Below are positions 34,701-41,176 of a stretch of 64,000 bases of DNA, one piece after another. This DNA comes from Sandaracinus amylolyticus (GTDB lineage: Bacteria > Myxococcota_A > Polyangia > Polyangiales > Sandaracinaceae). Made by a program: the position numbers and the translations under genes. Each line of letters begins with the position of its first letter. Positions within the stretch are counted from its first letter, which is position 1. The notes under the pieces are model-generated. The model worked only from the letters and a program-made list of their open reading frames with translations. It made no database searches and was not told where the DNA came from. Location of the stretch: the NCBI RefSeq assembly GCF_000737325.1, contig NZ_CP011125.1, positions 682,001 to 746,000 on the forward strand, read 5' to 3'.

Positions 34701-35313
34701 CGCGATTTCGGTCCACAAGAGTCAAGGAAGCGAATTCGAACGAACGTATGTCGTGGTGCCGGGCGCGAGCGGCTCGCTCATGTCACGGGAGCTGTTCTAC
34801 ACCGCGCTGACGCGAGCGCGACGCCACTGCACGTTGTTCGTCGAACGTGACATCGGTCCGCTCTTGTCGATGCGTCGAAGAGAGCGATCCGCGCTGGCCA
34901 CGATTCGTTCCTCGCTGTTCACCTTCCGCGCGGTGCCGGATGCGCTTGCGCGAATGAAGGACTGGTATGCGGAGGGGAAGGTTCACCACACGCTCGCGGG
35001 CGCAATCGTCCGGTCGAAGTCCGAGGTGATTATCGCCAACTTGCTCTTCGATCGGCAGATTCCGTTCGACTACGAAGTGCCCGCTTTCGCGAGCGACGGG
35101 ACGTTCTTTCTCCCCGACTTCACGATCACCTGGAGAGGCGAGAAGTACTTCTGGGAGCACCTCGGAATGCTCCACCGGGCTGAATATCGCGCGAAGTGGG
35201 AGGCCAAGAGGGCGTGGTACGCGAAGCACCACCCGGACAGGCTCGTGACGACCGAAGAGGGGCCGGACCTCTCGACGCAGGCGGCAGCTCTCATCGAGAG
35301 GCACTTTCGCTGA
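31711..35313 (+). CDS. RecD-like SF1 helicase with C-terminal nuclease-like domain
   Basis: The protein is about 1200 residues. Residues 1-250 are an unrecognised, aromatic and Cys-containing N-terminal domain (ARVAWHDDGWNGHICRNP). The SF1 helicase core begins near 590: Walker A GAAGTGKTT at about 600-608, IIDECSML, then GDPNQLPPIG, and late motifs VHKSQGSEFE and FYTALTRAR. Residues about 1080-1150 fit a Vsr-like PD-(D/E)xK nuclease (KSEVIIANLL, LPDFTITW, WEHLG). The ATG at 31711 (or 31717) is preferred to the upstream TTG at 31675, because homology-like sequence begins with MHISARV. It is divergent from the SAP-kinase gene, only about 52 bases away, so shared regulation is possible. It probably unwinds and cuts invading DNA. 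Confidence 0.85.
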   Translation: MAMHISARVAWHDDGWNGHICRNPAGNTFCVGSRSYPGESIAEERDLEWETANAGRPCESVDAMPPCSWSINAFGKKRLRAYADAPDFFASGTPRREWDVPASTVCLWPYEEMYGQELRDGKRYDHAKRLARAREYFAQIEPQRSLVFYYANYSNPFSEDEAPRYVVVGISRVREIGPELFYEGAAEKDKERYGGAFVWSRNVTSAYPDEGLRLPYHRYRRDREALDRFVVVPDNPRLCKYGTRAFSDDDALGLVEQLLAAVRELRAMGDDSEDWRVREDWLHAISGELWRDRGLYPGLPAVLEFLGAAPAIEPLRALPAAKHSTFAEGVFAALEVGRGGKPFGLDEATLKRASRRFRLLDDGARSVAQRILPRLQITRDHVDRIVGENREEHGLPENLDHIAQDPYVLCERFIGDDPDDRITWATVDRAVLPSPDLGGAPLSDVGPDDARRFRALLADALRRNTSDTFVPVDHLISQVNDRLAKLPAWKSHAFSSRYLEVDREVIAASLVQREIEGAKYVYLESAWRDERAIEDYFRFFAGGPDVPLRRPVTEAHWRNWLHRSDSVLAGLEGDDYRTAIDGQIALCQRLFRRPLACIAGAAGTGKTTVVRAIVDAVRLAHGDGSPVLALAPTGKAADRLREVLGTRSGVRTETVHAFLARNGWLRDNMTVRPQGRTPDTSCETVIIDECSMLDLEVLATTLRALDRNAVRRMILVGDPNQLPPIGRGRSFADIVEWLTAEHPDCIETLQQNLRQLEGRATGRGTGIVDLAQAFMGATLAAVKDESSGIATEEMLRRVQLGGDVDADLRVIYYDDPQSLASLLLARIDADLTELWPDGADPPTYKLWQKGFEQGPQAWQILTPTRGEMHGIEALNRECQAHVTSGIRDRAGALDGIKLFDKVIQIRNRTRSRPLYAWDQTQRCVVATEVFNGEIGLASIHSFDSEEWKKRFFRLKRIQVSFARKPHLRVSYGEDTGKTPDGRWAPREKVEDNLELGYAISVHKSQGSEFERTYVVVPGASGSLMSRELFYTALTRARRHCTLFVERDIGPLLSMRRRERSALATIRSSLFTFRAVPDALARMKDWYAEGKVHHTLAGAIVRSKSEVIIANLLFDRQIPFDYEVPAFASDGTFFLPDFTITWRGEKYFWEHLGMLHRAEYRAKWEAKRAWYAKHHPDRLVTTEEGPDLSTQAAALIERHFR

Positions 35314-35662
35314 CAGCAGCGATACGTGCGCGTGCTGCCACACTGGCCCGAAGACCGGTATCTGGAGCTCGCCCCGAAGCGCATCGAGCCGCGCGAGCGC
35401 GGCCCGACGCGGTCGAGGAGCGGGGTGCGTGGTCGAGCCACGCGAGCGCGGCTCCCCGCGTCGGGCCCGCGCGCCGTCACATATGACAGACGGGGGTTCT
35501 GCGGCATGCGAGCCCATCCGCGATGGCTCGATTGCCGGTGCGAGGTTTCACTGGACGACGGTGTTCTACAGCAACGCGGGCAGGCACTGACGTCGTGGCG
35601 CTACTGGACAATAAGCTGATTGGAGTCCTAGCGGCGCCATTCGACACGTTCTCGGCGAGAGC
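35314..35662 (+). other. Intergenic region with possible gene remnant, left flank of IS21
   Basis: No intact gene is visible. A short frame at 35483-35590 (MTDGGSAACEPIRDG ..., ending FYSNAGRH) and an overlapping frame from about 35577 to the IS boundary (LLDNKLIGVLAAPFDTFSAR) both look protein-like. Together they suggest a decayed or frameshifted gene interrupted by the insertion element at 35663. Confidence 0.4.
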
Positions 35663-35716
35663 TGTCAAGCGACAGGAAGATCTGACCCCGTTACGACACT
35701 AAAACTGACCCCCGTC
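35663..35716. repeat. Left terminal repeat region of IS21 element
   Basis: This 54-base end pairs with the right end in inverted orientation. It contains two TGACCCC blocks and ends in AACTGACCCCCGTC, matching the right end exactly over its inner 15 bases. Repeated TGACCCC blocks are what the transposase is expected to bind in this family. Confidence 0.9.
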
Positions 35717-35724
35717 ACCAGCGG

Positions 35725-36510
35725 TCATCGGTTCACTTGGTCGTGGTCGGTCCGCCGAGCAGACCGGCCTTGCGCTTCTGCTTGAGCCGGAAGCTCTCGC
35801 CCGTGATCACGAGCGTGTGTGTGCAGCAGGCGATCGAGGATCGCGGCGGCGAGCACGTCATCGCCGAAGACGTGGCCCCACAGCGTGACCGCCTGGTTCG
35901 TCGTGATGAGCATGCTTCCGCGCTCGTAGCGCCTGGCGACGAGCTGGAAGAACAGATGCGCGCTGCGACGCTCGAAGGGCAGGTAGCCGAGCTCATCGAT
36001 GATGAGGAGCTTCGGCTTCGCGTAGAAGGTCAGGCGCTCTGCGAGCTGCCCCTCCGACTCGGCCTTCGCGAGCGCGGCGAGGAGCGCGGTCGCGCTGACG
36101 AAGAGCACGGAGTTGCCGGCTTCGACGCACGCACGACCGAGCGCGATCGCGAGGTGCGTCTTGCCGACGCCGGGCGGGCCGAAGAGCAGGACGTTCTCGC
36201 CGCCGCTGATGAAGCGTCCGGTGGCGAGCTCGCGCACGAGCTTCTGGTCGACCGACGGCTGGAAGCGGAAGTCGAACTCGTCGAGCGTCTTCTGCGCGGG
36301 GAAGTGCGCGATCTGGATCCCCATCGCGATGCGCTTGCGCTGCTTCGAGCTCACTTCGCCGGCGAGCACGCGATCGAGGAAGTCGAGGTAGGTCAGACTC
36401 TCTCGCGCCGCCTCCGAGAGGTACGCATCGAGGCGCTCGACGACGTGTCCGAGGTGCAGCTTCGTGAGCGTCTCCACGACGCGTGCGTGCGTGAGCTCGA
36501 CGCCGTTCAC
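35725..36510 (-). CDS. istB: IS21 helper ATPase IstB, frameshifted near C-terminus
   Basis: This AAA+ ATPase assists the IstA transposase in target selection. Walker A is GPPGVGKTH and Walker B LLIIDELGYLP, both intact, with the downstream LITTNQAVTLWGHVFGDD also typical. The GTG at 36510 overlaps the istA stop as GTGA, the usual coupling in this family; upstream codons are unlikely. The frame as it stands ends in an atypical Arg/His tail. A frame switch at the CA repeat (35815-35823 on the plus strand) would restore the familiar ending THTLVITGESFRLKQKRKAG to a stop at 35733. Loss of one CA dinucleotide is the simplest explanation, so the present product has an altered last about 35 residues. 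Confidence 0.9.
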   Translation of the reverse strand: MNGVELTHARVVETLTKLHLGHVVERLDAYLSEAARESLTYLDFLDRVLAGEVSSKQRKRIAMGIQIAHFPAQKTLDEFDFRFQPSVDQKLVRELATGRFISGGENVLLFGPPGVGKTHLAIALGRACVEAGNSVLFVSATALLAALAKAESEGQLAERLTFYAKPKLLIIDELGYLPFERRSAHLFFQLVARRYERGSMLITTNQAVTLWGHVFGDDVLAAAILDRLLHTHARDHGRELPAQAEAQGRSARRTDHDQVNR

Positions 36511-37799
36511 GACGCCACTTCCTCGATGCACGCGGCGTAGCTCTCGAGGCTCCGGCCGAAGGTCTCGACGTTGGCAGGTGGCGGTGCCGCGTCGGGCTCG
36601 CGCGTCGTGCTCGAGGCGGCGCGGATCAGGCCGTCGAAGTGCGCCGGGTCGCGCACGATCGTGTGCGGTGCTCGCGAGCGTCGGTGCGTCGCGACGAGCT
36701 CCGCGCCGCGATAGATACGCACGTGCTCATCGCCCACGTGGACCTGCACGCGCTCGCGAACGAGTCGATGCGGGACCGAGTAGCGCACGGTGTCGACGTC
36801 GACGAAGCAGTCGTTCGCGACGCGACGCTCGAGGCGCTGATGACGCGACGGGATGGGCCGAGCGGGAAGAGGTCGGAGGCACTCGGCCTCATCGCGAGCG
36901 AATCGCTGGGACGGCTTCTCGTGGGTCGTTCCGTGCACGCGCTCGTCCGCCTCGCGCATCCACTCCGCAAGGTGCTGCTCGAGCGCAGCGAAGCTCGTGA
37001 ACGAGCGACCGGCGATGGCGTTGCGCTTGACGTACTTCACGCCGCTCTCGGTCTTGCCCTTGGTGCGAGCGCGGTACGGCGCGCAGGCCACCGCCTGAAC
37101 GTCCCAGTCACGACAGAACGCCGCGAACTCGGGATGCAGCTCGACGACGCCTTCGTCGCGGCGCAGCACCAGCGGGCGCGCGTTGTCGATCAGCAGCTTC
37201 ATCGGCACTCCGCCGAAGTGCTGGAACGCGGAGGCGACCCCCTCGCGCCAGTCGTCGCCGCGCTCCGCGAGGAACGCGCGCACGAAGATGCGCCGCGAGT
37301 AGCTGAGCACGCAGACCAGCAGGTGGACGACGGCCTCGACGCCCGCGATGAGCACGCGCTTCTGGCCGAAGTCGATCTGCATCTGGTGCCCCGGGCTCGT
37401 CTCGTAGCGGACCGTCGCGAGCTCCTCCGCGCGCTGCCTCGAGCGCTCGTCAGCGACCGCGCGCTGCACCGTGCGAACACTCGCCACGAGGCCGCGCCTT
37501 TGCAGCTCGCGCGTCACCACGACGGCATTGCCCGCCGCCATCGTCGCGAAGAGCTGCCGTGCTTCGGCTCGACCATCCTCGTCGAGCACGCGGGCGCCAG
37601 GTCGCACCTGCACCTCCGCCGCCGCGCCGCCGCGCAGGTACCGGCGCACCGTGTTGCGCGCCACGCCGAGCTCTTGCGCGATGCGCTTGGCTCCCCAGCC
37701 GAGCTCGCCGAGCCCGCGAATCTGCCGGACCACCTCCGGCTCCACCATCTCGACCTCCTCCGCTGCACGCGGAGGGGCCATCGTCTCGCCCGTCGACAT
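36507..37799 (-). CDS. istA: IS21 transposase IstA
   Basis: This 430-residue DDE transposase has an N-terminal HTH (GWGAKRIAQELGVARNTVRRYL) that should bind the terminal repeats. The catalytic core holds D in QIDFGQ, D in LLIDNAR and E in KGKTESGVKYVK, in the right order. A C-terminal beta-rich domain follows (RYSVPHRLVRERVQVHVGDE). Length and organisation match intact members of the family. Its stop overlaps the istB start by four bases. A partner IstB with an altered C-terminus may limit transposition. Confidence 0.95.
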   Translation of the reverse strand: MSTGETMAPPRAAEEVEMVEPEVVRQIRGLGELGWGAKRIAQELGVARNTVRRYLRGGAAAEVQVRPGARVLDEDGRAEARQLFATMAAGNAVVVTRELQRRGLVASVRTVQRAVADERSRQRAEELATVRYETSPGHQMQIDFGQKRVLIAGVEAVVHLLVCVLSYSRRIFVRAFLAERGDDWREGVASAFQHFGGVPMKLLIDNARPLVLRRDEGVVELHPEFAAFCRDWDVQAVACAPYRARTKGKTESGVKYVKRNAIAGRSFTSFAALEQHLAEWMREADERVHGTTHEKPSQRFARDEAECLRPLPARPIPSRHQRLERRVANDCFVDVDTVRYSVPHRLVRERVQVHVGDEHVRIYRGAELVATHRRSRAPHTIVRDPAHFDGLIRAASSTTREPDAAPPPANVETFGRSLESYAACIEEVAS

Positions 37800-37822
37800 C
37801 TCAGCCTCCTCGTCAGGCCGAC

Positions 37823-37875
37823 GACGGGGGTCAGTTTTACTGTCGCGAGGGGGTCATTATTGCTGTCGCCCTACA
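37823..37875. repeat. Right terminal repeat region of IS21 element
   Basis: This 53-base end mirrors the left terminal repeat, with the same TGT tip, GCGACAG block and inner AAAACTGACCCCCGTC when read inward. It is directly followed by the AGAGC target duplication. Confidence 0.9.
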
Positions 37876-38055
37876 AGAGCAGCCGCCGCGCCCGTGACGA
37901 CCGCGGGCGTTCTCCAGAGCCGCGCGAGGACTGAACACGTCGGGGGGACGATCCCTATTCGGCGGATGCAGCGGTGCAGTCCTCGCTTTCGACCTGCAGG
38001 CGTGCTCCGGATGCGGCGTTGCCCTCGTTGCTGGCGGGCACTGGAGCTCGCGCCG

Positions 38056-38976
38056 TCAGTCCGTCGGAAGCCCTGCGTCGTGACAGAGTGCCGTATAGAT
38101 GGAGCAAGTAGCCGCGAACACGGCGTCCAGTTCATCGGATTGTCTCGCGGCCGTCTTGATGATGCCCTTCCAAAGCTGATCTCCGTCGTAAAGCTTGAAG
38201 CGGAGGCAGAAGAAACCTGCGTCGTCTTCTGCTCCAAGTTCCAGCTTGCACCGATCAGGACGTCCTGTGACGCGTTCGCGCGTCCCGATGCGAAGCACGA
38301 GCGGCGCAACAACGTCGTGCACCGCGAAAGACTCCAGCACTTTCACGGCCGCAGCCGTCGGACGATGCCCGGTATCTTCCCACACGACGAGCCGGCCGCT
38401 CGGTGGGTTTGCTGTCCTCCGCTCGCGAACCCGAGCTAGTGCGCACGGGTCCAGCGCCCATGTCGGCACCGACGGAGCAGCGCCTGAGATCCTGATCACA
38501 GCAAGTCGGGCACTCACGCCGAGGTGCACGACCTCGAGAGCGCGCGCGCCTTGAGGGACGCAGCTGGCGCATGGCTCAACTGCATACACGCCACGAAGTT
38601 CCAAACTCGGATCGGCTAGCGCCGCACCCAGCACGTCGAGCGTGGAAATCCAAAGGTCGTCATCTGCGTACGCCGGGGCCTCTCGGCTCAAGACTGGTTT
38701 GACCGAAATGGACTCCTCGCGCCCGCAATAGTCGAGCTCTCGAACAGCGCCTCGCCGGGCAAGAAGACTCATGGCGAGCCGCACCGCGTCCCAAATCCGC
38801 GCGCGGTTTGCTGCCGGGGTGTGGACACGAGCCGCCGCCTCGCGCGGCACAACGAGCACAATGTGGCGGTTGGCGTAGACAAATTCCTTGAGGTCAGCGA
38901 CGCGGGCATAGAAGTCGCGTTCATCATCGCCCGAGGCGAACACTACTGCAGAGGGCTCGATGAGCACTGACGTCAT
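38056..38976 (-). CDS. Unrecognised partner protein of AAA ATPase
   Basis: This 306-residue soluble protein starts with an ATG overlapping the stop of the upstream ATPase gene by four bases (ATGA). It looks mixed alpha/beta. Its first about 80 residues have alternating hydrophobic strands (IVLVVPREAAARVHT), and the C-terminal half contains charged strands and a cysteine-containing helix (DELDAVFAATCSIYTALC). No catalytic motif or named family is recognised, and it does not show the TOPRIM-like E...DxD pattern of the PARIS partner AriB. Tight coupling to an SMC/OLD-like ATPase suggests it is the effector or sensor half of a two-gene defence system. Confidence 0.72.
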   Translation of the reverse strand: MTSVLIEPSAVVFASGDDERDFYARVADLKEFVYANRHIVLVVPREAAARVHTPAANRARIWDAVRLAMSLLARRGAVRELDYCGREESISVKPVLSREAPAYADDDLWISTLDVLGAALADPSLELRGVYAVEPCASCVPQGARALEVVHLGVSARLAVIRISGAAPSVPTWALDPCALARVRERRTANPPSGRLVVWEDTGHRPTAAAVKVLESFAVHDVVAPLVLRIGTRERVTGRPDRCKLELGAEDDAGFFCLRFKLYDGDQLWKGIIKTAARQSDELDAVFAATCSIYTALCHDAGLPTD

Positions 38977-40775
38977 CGCCTCCTCCGTGTCCGCAGTCGC
39001 AGCATCTCAGCGAGAACTGTATCCGCTTCGTCGAAGAACCCAGGCGGCCAATCCGTCAGAACGCCGTCACGATCGATTTCGACACGAACGACGCTCGTCC
39101 CGCTCGTCTCGGTCGGCGCAAACGACAGCATTGCGAGGCCGTTCGAAGGATCGACCCACCCGCGGGCGACGTCCAGCCGGAGCCCGTTGATAATATGGTC
39201 GGAGTGGGTCTCGATGACGATCTGTCGCCCGGATGCTGCGCACGCATTGAAGAACGTCGCCATCCGCGTCTGCGCGGATGGATGTAGATGGAGCTCTGGT
39301 TGCTCAAGCAGAATGGTCGAATCTCTCGGCACCGCCAGGCAGAGCGCGAGGATCGGGAGCACTTGCGAAAGTCCGGTGCCGACGTGGGGTAGGTCCGAAA
39401 CGCTTCCGCCGAAACCCGTGACACGCACGCCTCGGCCATACTTCCCAGCGTCCACTACCTCGATGTCGCGAGCGACACCGATCCACGATGCCCATGCCGA
39501 TATGGCCGTAATGAGAGGGACGTCCTCCGATTGCCATGCCGAGCCGGGCTGAGGAGGCATCGGGCGCGCGTCCGATGAGCTCCCATGGGCCGCGAGGAAG
39601 TTCACGACGGCCTCTCCCCTTGCGCCGACGCCTTCTGCTGGAACGGCGAATGAGTATAGCTGCTTGGGTGCCTCCCGAACCGGACCGAGATGAACCACCC
39701 GTTTTGCGAAGAACTCTTGAACGCCCCATAGCGGGACACTTCCGTGACTCTGAATGTACGTCGGTGCGTCGCTTGCGCGTTGAGCGATCGCCTCCGCGAT
39801 GAGTTGGCGGAGGCGCGCTCCCCCCTCGAGGCTCGCGAGTGCGGCGATGGCCGGAGCCAACCACGCGTGAGTCGCGTTCTCGCGGAAAAGGTCCGCCCGC
39901 TGCAGGTCTGCGGTCACGCTTTCAATCGTCGCAAACCGCTGAGTCACTGCCGCGACAAGCCGTGTCCGCAAATCGGTAGGGGCCAAGTCAGGGTCGAGCA
40001 GCTGTCGCCAGAACGTTGCTGCCCACTCGAGAATTTCGCCGTCATCGAGGCGTGCGAGGTGTCGCGCCAGAGCTTCACGGTCAACGAGTGAGCCTGCATC
40101 CGCGGCGGCCGCCGGGGGAGCGACCACGCGAAGGATCGCCCCGCATTCTTCGAGAATCCGACGGCGCGTCCCGACGATAGCCATCAGATGCTTGTCCGGG
40201 GACCACGCGTCTTGAACGCTGAGCCCTTGCAGGGCGACGAGGTCGGTTCCCCCGCTGCCCACCACGACGTACGGCGCTTGGGTCATGCCCGGCACGCCCG
40301 GCGCTTCGGGACTGGGTGAGGCCGCGCGGCGCTTCACCACGAAACGCTCAGGCACTCTGCCGCGGGTCGCCACCGAGATCGTGAGCTCGGACAGGGGGAG
40401 GGTGAGTGAGTGCTCGGGAGCAGCGAACGTCGTACGCAAGACGAAGCCGTTCAGAAGACCTCGCGTGTACGGGACGTCGTCCCTGTATCCAGTCCCGCTC
40501 CCGACCTCGACGCTGATTGCCACAGACTCGGCCCTACCGGTGGCATCGCTCGTGACCACATCCTCCGCTCGACCGACCTGGATCTCGTCTCCGTTGAGAA
40601 TCAGCCCCGGACCACCGCTGCTCGTGCCGAATGATTGTCGAAGCAGACGTAGCACCTGGAAAACGCTGCTCTTTCCAGCGCTGTTCGCACCGGCAAGAAC
40701 CGTTACCGGTGCGAGATCCAATGTGGTCTCGTTTCTGAAGCATTTGTACCCGGCGATGACGAGACGTTGAAGCAT
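38973..40775 (-). CDS. AAA_15/DUF3696-type ATPase (OLD-like), first gene of two-gene system
   Basis: This 600-residue SMC-like ABC-ATPase has Walker A GANSAGKSS at about 29-37 after an FRNETTLDL strand, a signature-like HVGTGLSQVLPIL, Walker B ILLEQPELHLHP at about 488-499 and the His-switch ETHSDHIINGL at about 522-532. The C-terminal GFFDEADTVLAEML is typical of the DUF3696 end. No TOPRIM nuclease domain follows, so this is not a complete OLD nuclease. The ATG at 40775 is chosen because the ATPase fold begins there. Such ATPases paired with a small second gene are common in defence islands (PARIS, Septu-like and others). Confidence 0.87.
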   Translation of the reverse strand: MLQRLVIAGYKCFRNETTLDLAPVTVLAGANSAGKSSVFQVLRLLRQSFGTSSGGPGLILNGDEIQVGRAEDVVTSDATGRAESVAISVEVGSGTGYRDDVPYTRGLLNGFVLRTTFAAPEHSLTLPLSELTISVATRGRVPERFVVKRRAASPSPEAPGVPGMTQAPYVVVGSGGTDLVALQGLSVQDAWSPDKHLMAIVGTRRRILEECGAILRVVAPPAAAADAGSLVDREALARHLARLDDGEILEWAATFWRQLLDPDLAPTDLRTRLVAAVTQRFATIESVTADLQRADLFRENATHAWLAPAIAALASLEGGARLRQLIAEAIAQRASDAPTYIQSHGSVPLWGVQEFFAKRVVHLGPVREAPKQLYSFAVPAEGVGARGEAVVNFLAAHGSSSDARPMPPQPGSAWQSEDVPLITAISAWASWIGVARDIEVVDAGKYGRGVRVTGFGGSVSDLPHVGTGLSQVLPILALCLAVPRDSTILLEQPELHLHPSAQTRMATFFNACAASGRQIVIETHSDHIINGLRLDVARGWVDPSNGLAMLSFAPTETSGTSVVRVEIDRDGVLTDWPPGFFDEADTVLAEMLRLRTRRRR

Positions 40776-41176
40776 GCGGAAACCCCTGCGCGGCGTTCTA
40801 AGCCCGTATCCTCGCACGAGGTTGCTCGCGCGGGAATACGAGTGGACGCGCGACTAGAGCCGCGGCTCCGAGACGGAGCGCGAGTTCTCGTTCAGCTGCC
40901 CGGGTTCGGTATGCCGAGCAGGTGAGTGATCGCTTCATTCGCGACGCGCGCCGACTCCACGTCGCCGTGCGCCGCCGCGTCGGCCCATCGCGGCGCTCAG
41001 CACGGCGAGCATCGGTGCACGCGGCGACGCGCTCGCGAATCGGGGCGAGGTGGCAAGGAAGCGGGACCACGCGTCGTGAAGCGAGACGTCCTGATCGCGA
41101 ATCTGCCAGGAATCCGACGGATCGGACCCGTTCGCGACGGGATGCTGCGATTCAGAATCTGTGTACGCGCCGCTAG
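40776..41176. other. Intergenic region with a degenerate gene fragment
   Basis: The 401 bases between the ATPase start and the reverse transcriptase stop contain no intact gene. On the minus strand at 40892-41050 lies a decayed copy of the small frame found at 43196-43378. The remainder shows only GC-rich sequence and a possible inverted pair near 40810-40845 (CTCGCACGAG and CTCGCGCGGG). Confidence 0.5.
40892..41050 (-). pseudogene. Frameshifted copy of a small C-terminal-like segment
   Basis: One minus-strand frame reads SASPRAPMLAVLSAAM. A second frame continues as AAAHGDVESARVANEAITHLL and reaches a stop at 40892. Joined, they parallel the small intact frame at 43196-43378 (SPRSRMIASLGMSM then VAVGDLEAARVAHAAIGHLL). 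The break implies an indel. These two related segments flank the reverse transcriptase gene. Confidence 0.5.

Larger units (their letters stand above)
35663..37875 (-). mobile_element. IS21-family insertion sequence with 5-bp target duplication
   Basis: The element is 2213 bp and carries istA and istB on the minus strand. Both outer ends begin with TGT, reading inward TGTCAAGCGACAG on the left and TGTAGGGCGACAG on the right. They continue into matching repeats that include the shared AAAACTGACCCCCGTC. The five bases immediately outside each end are AGAGC (35658-35662 and 37876-37880), a direct duplication of the expected size. Ends and duplication together show a real insertion rather than a decayed relic. 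It landed between the helicase-nuclease gene and the AAA-ATPase two-gene system. Confidence 0.95.

Noticed and set aside
38056..40775. PARIS system
   Set aside because: The ATPase is similar in type but the partner shows no TOPRIM-like pattern of AriB.
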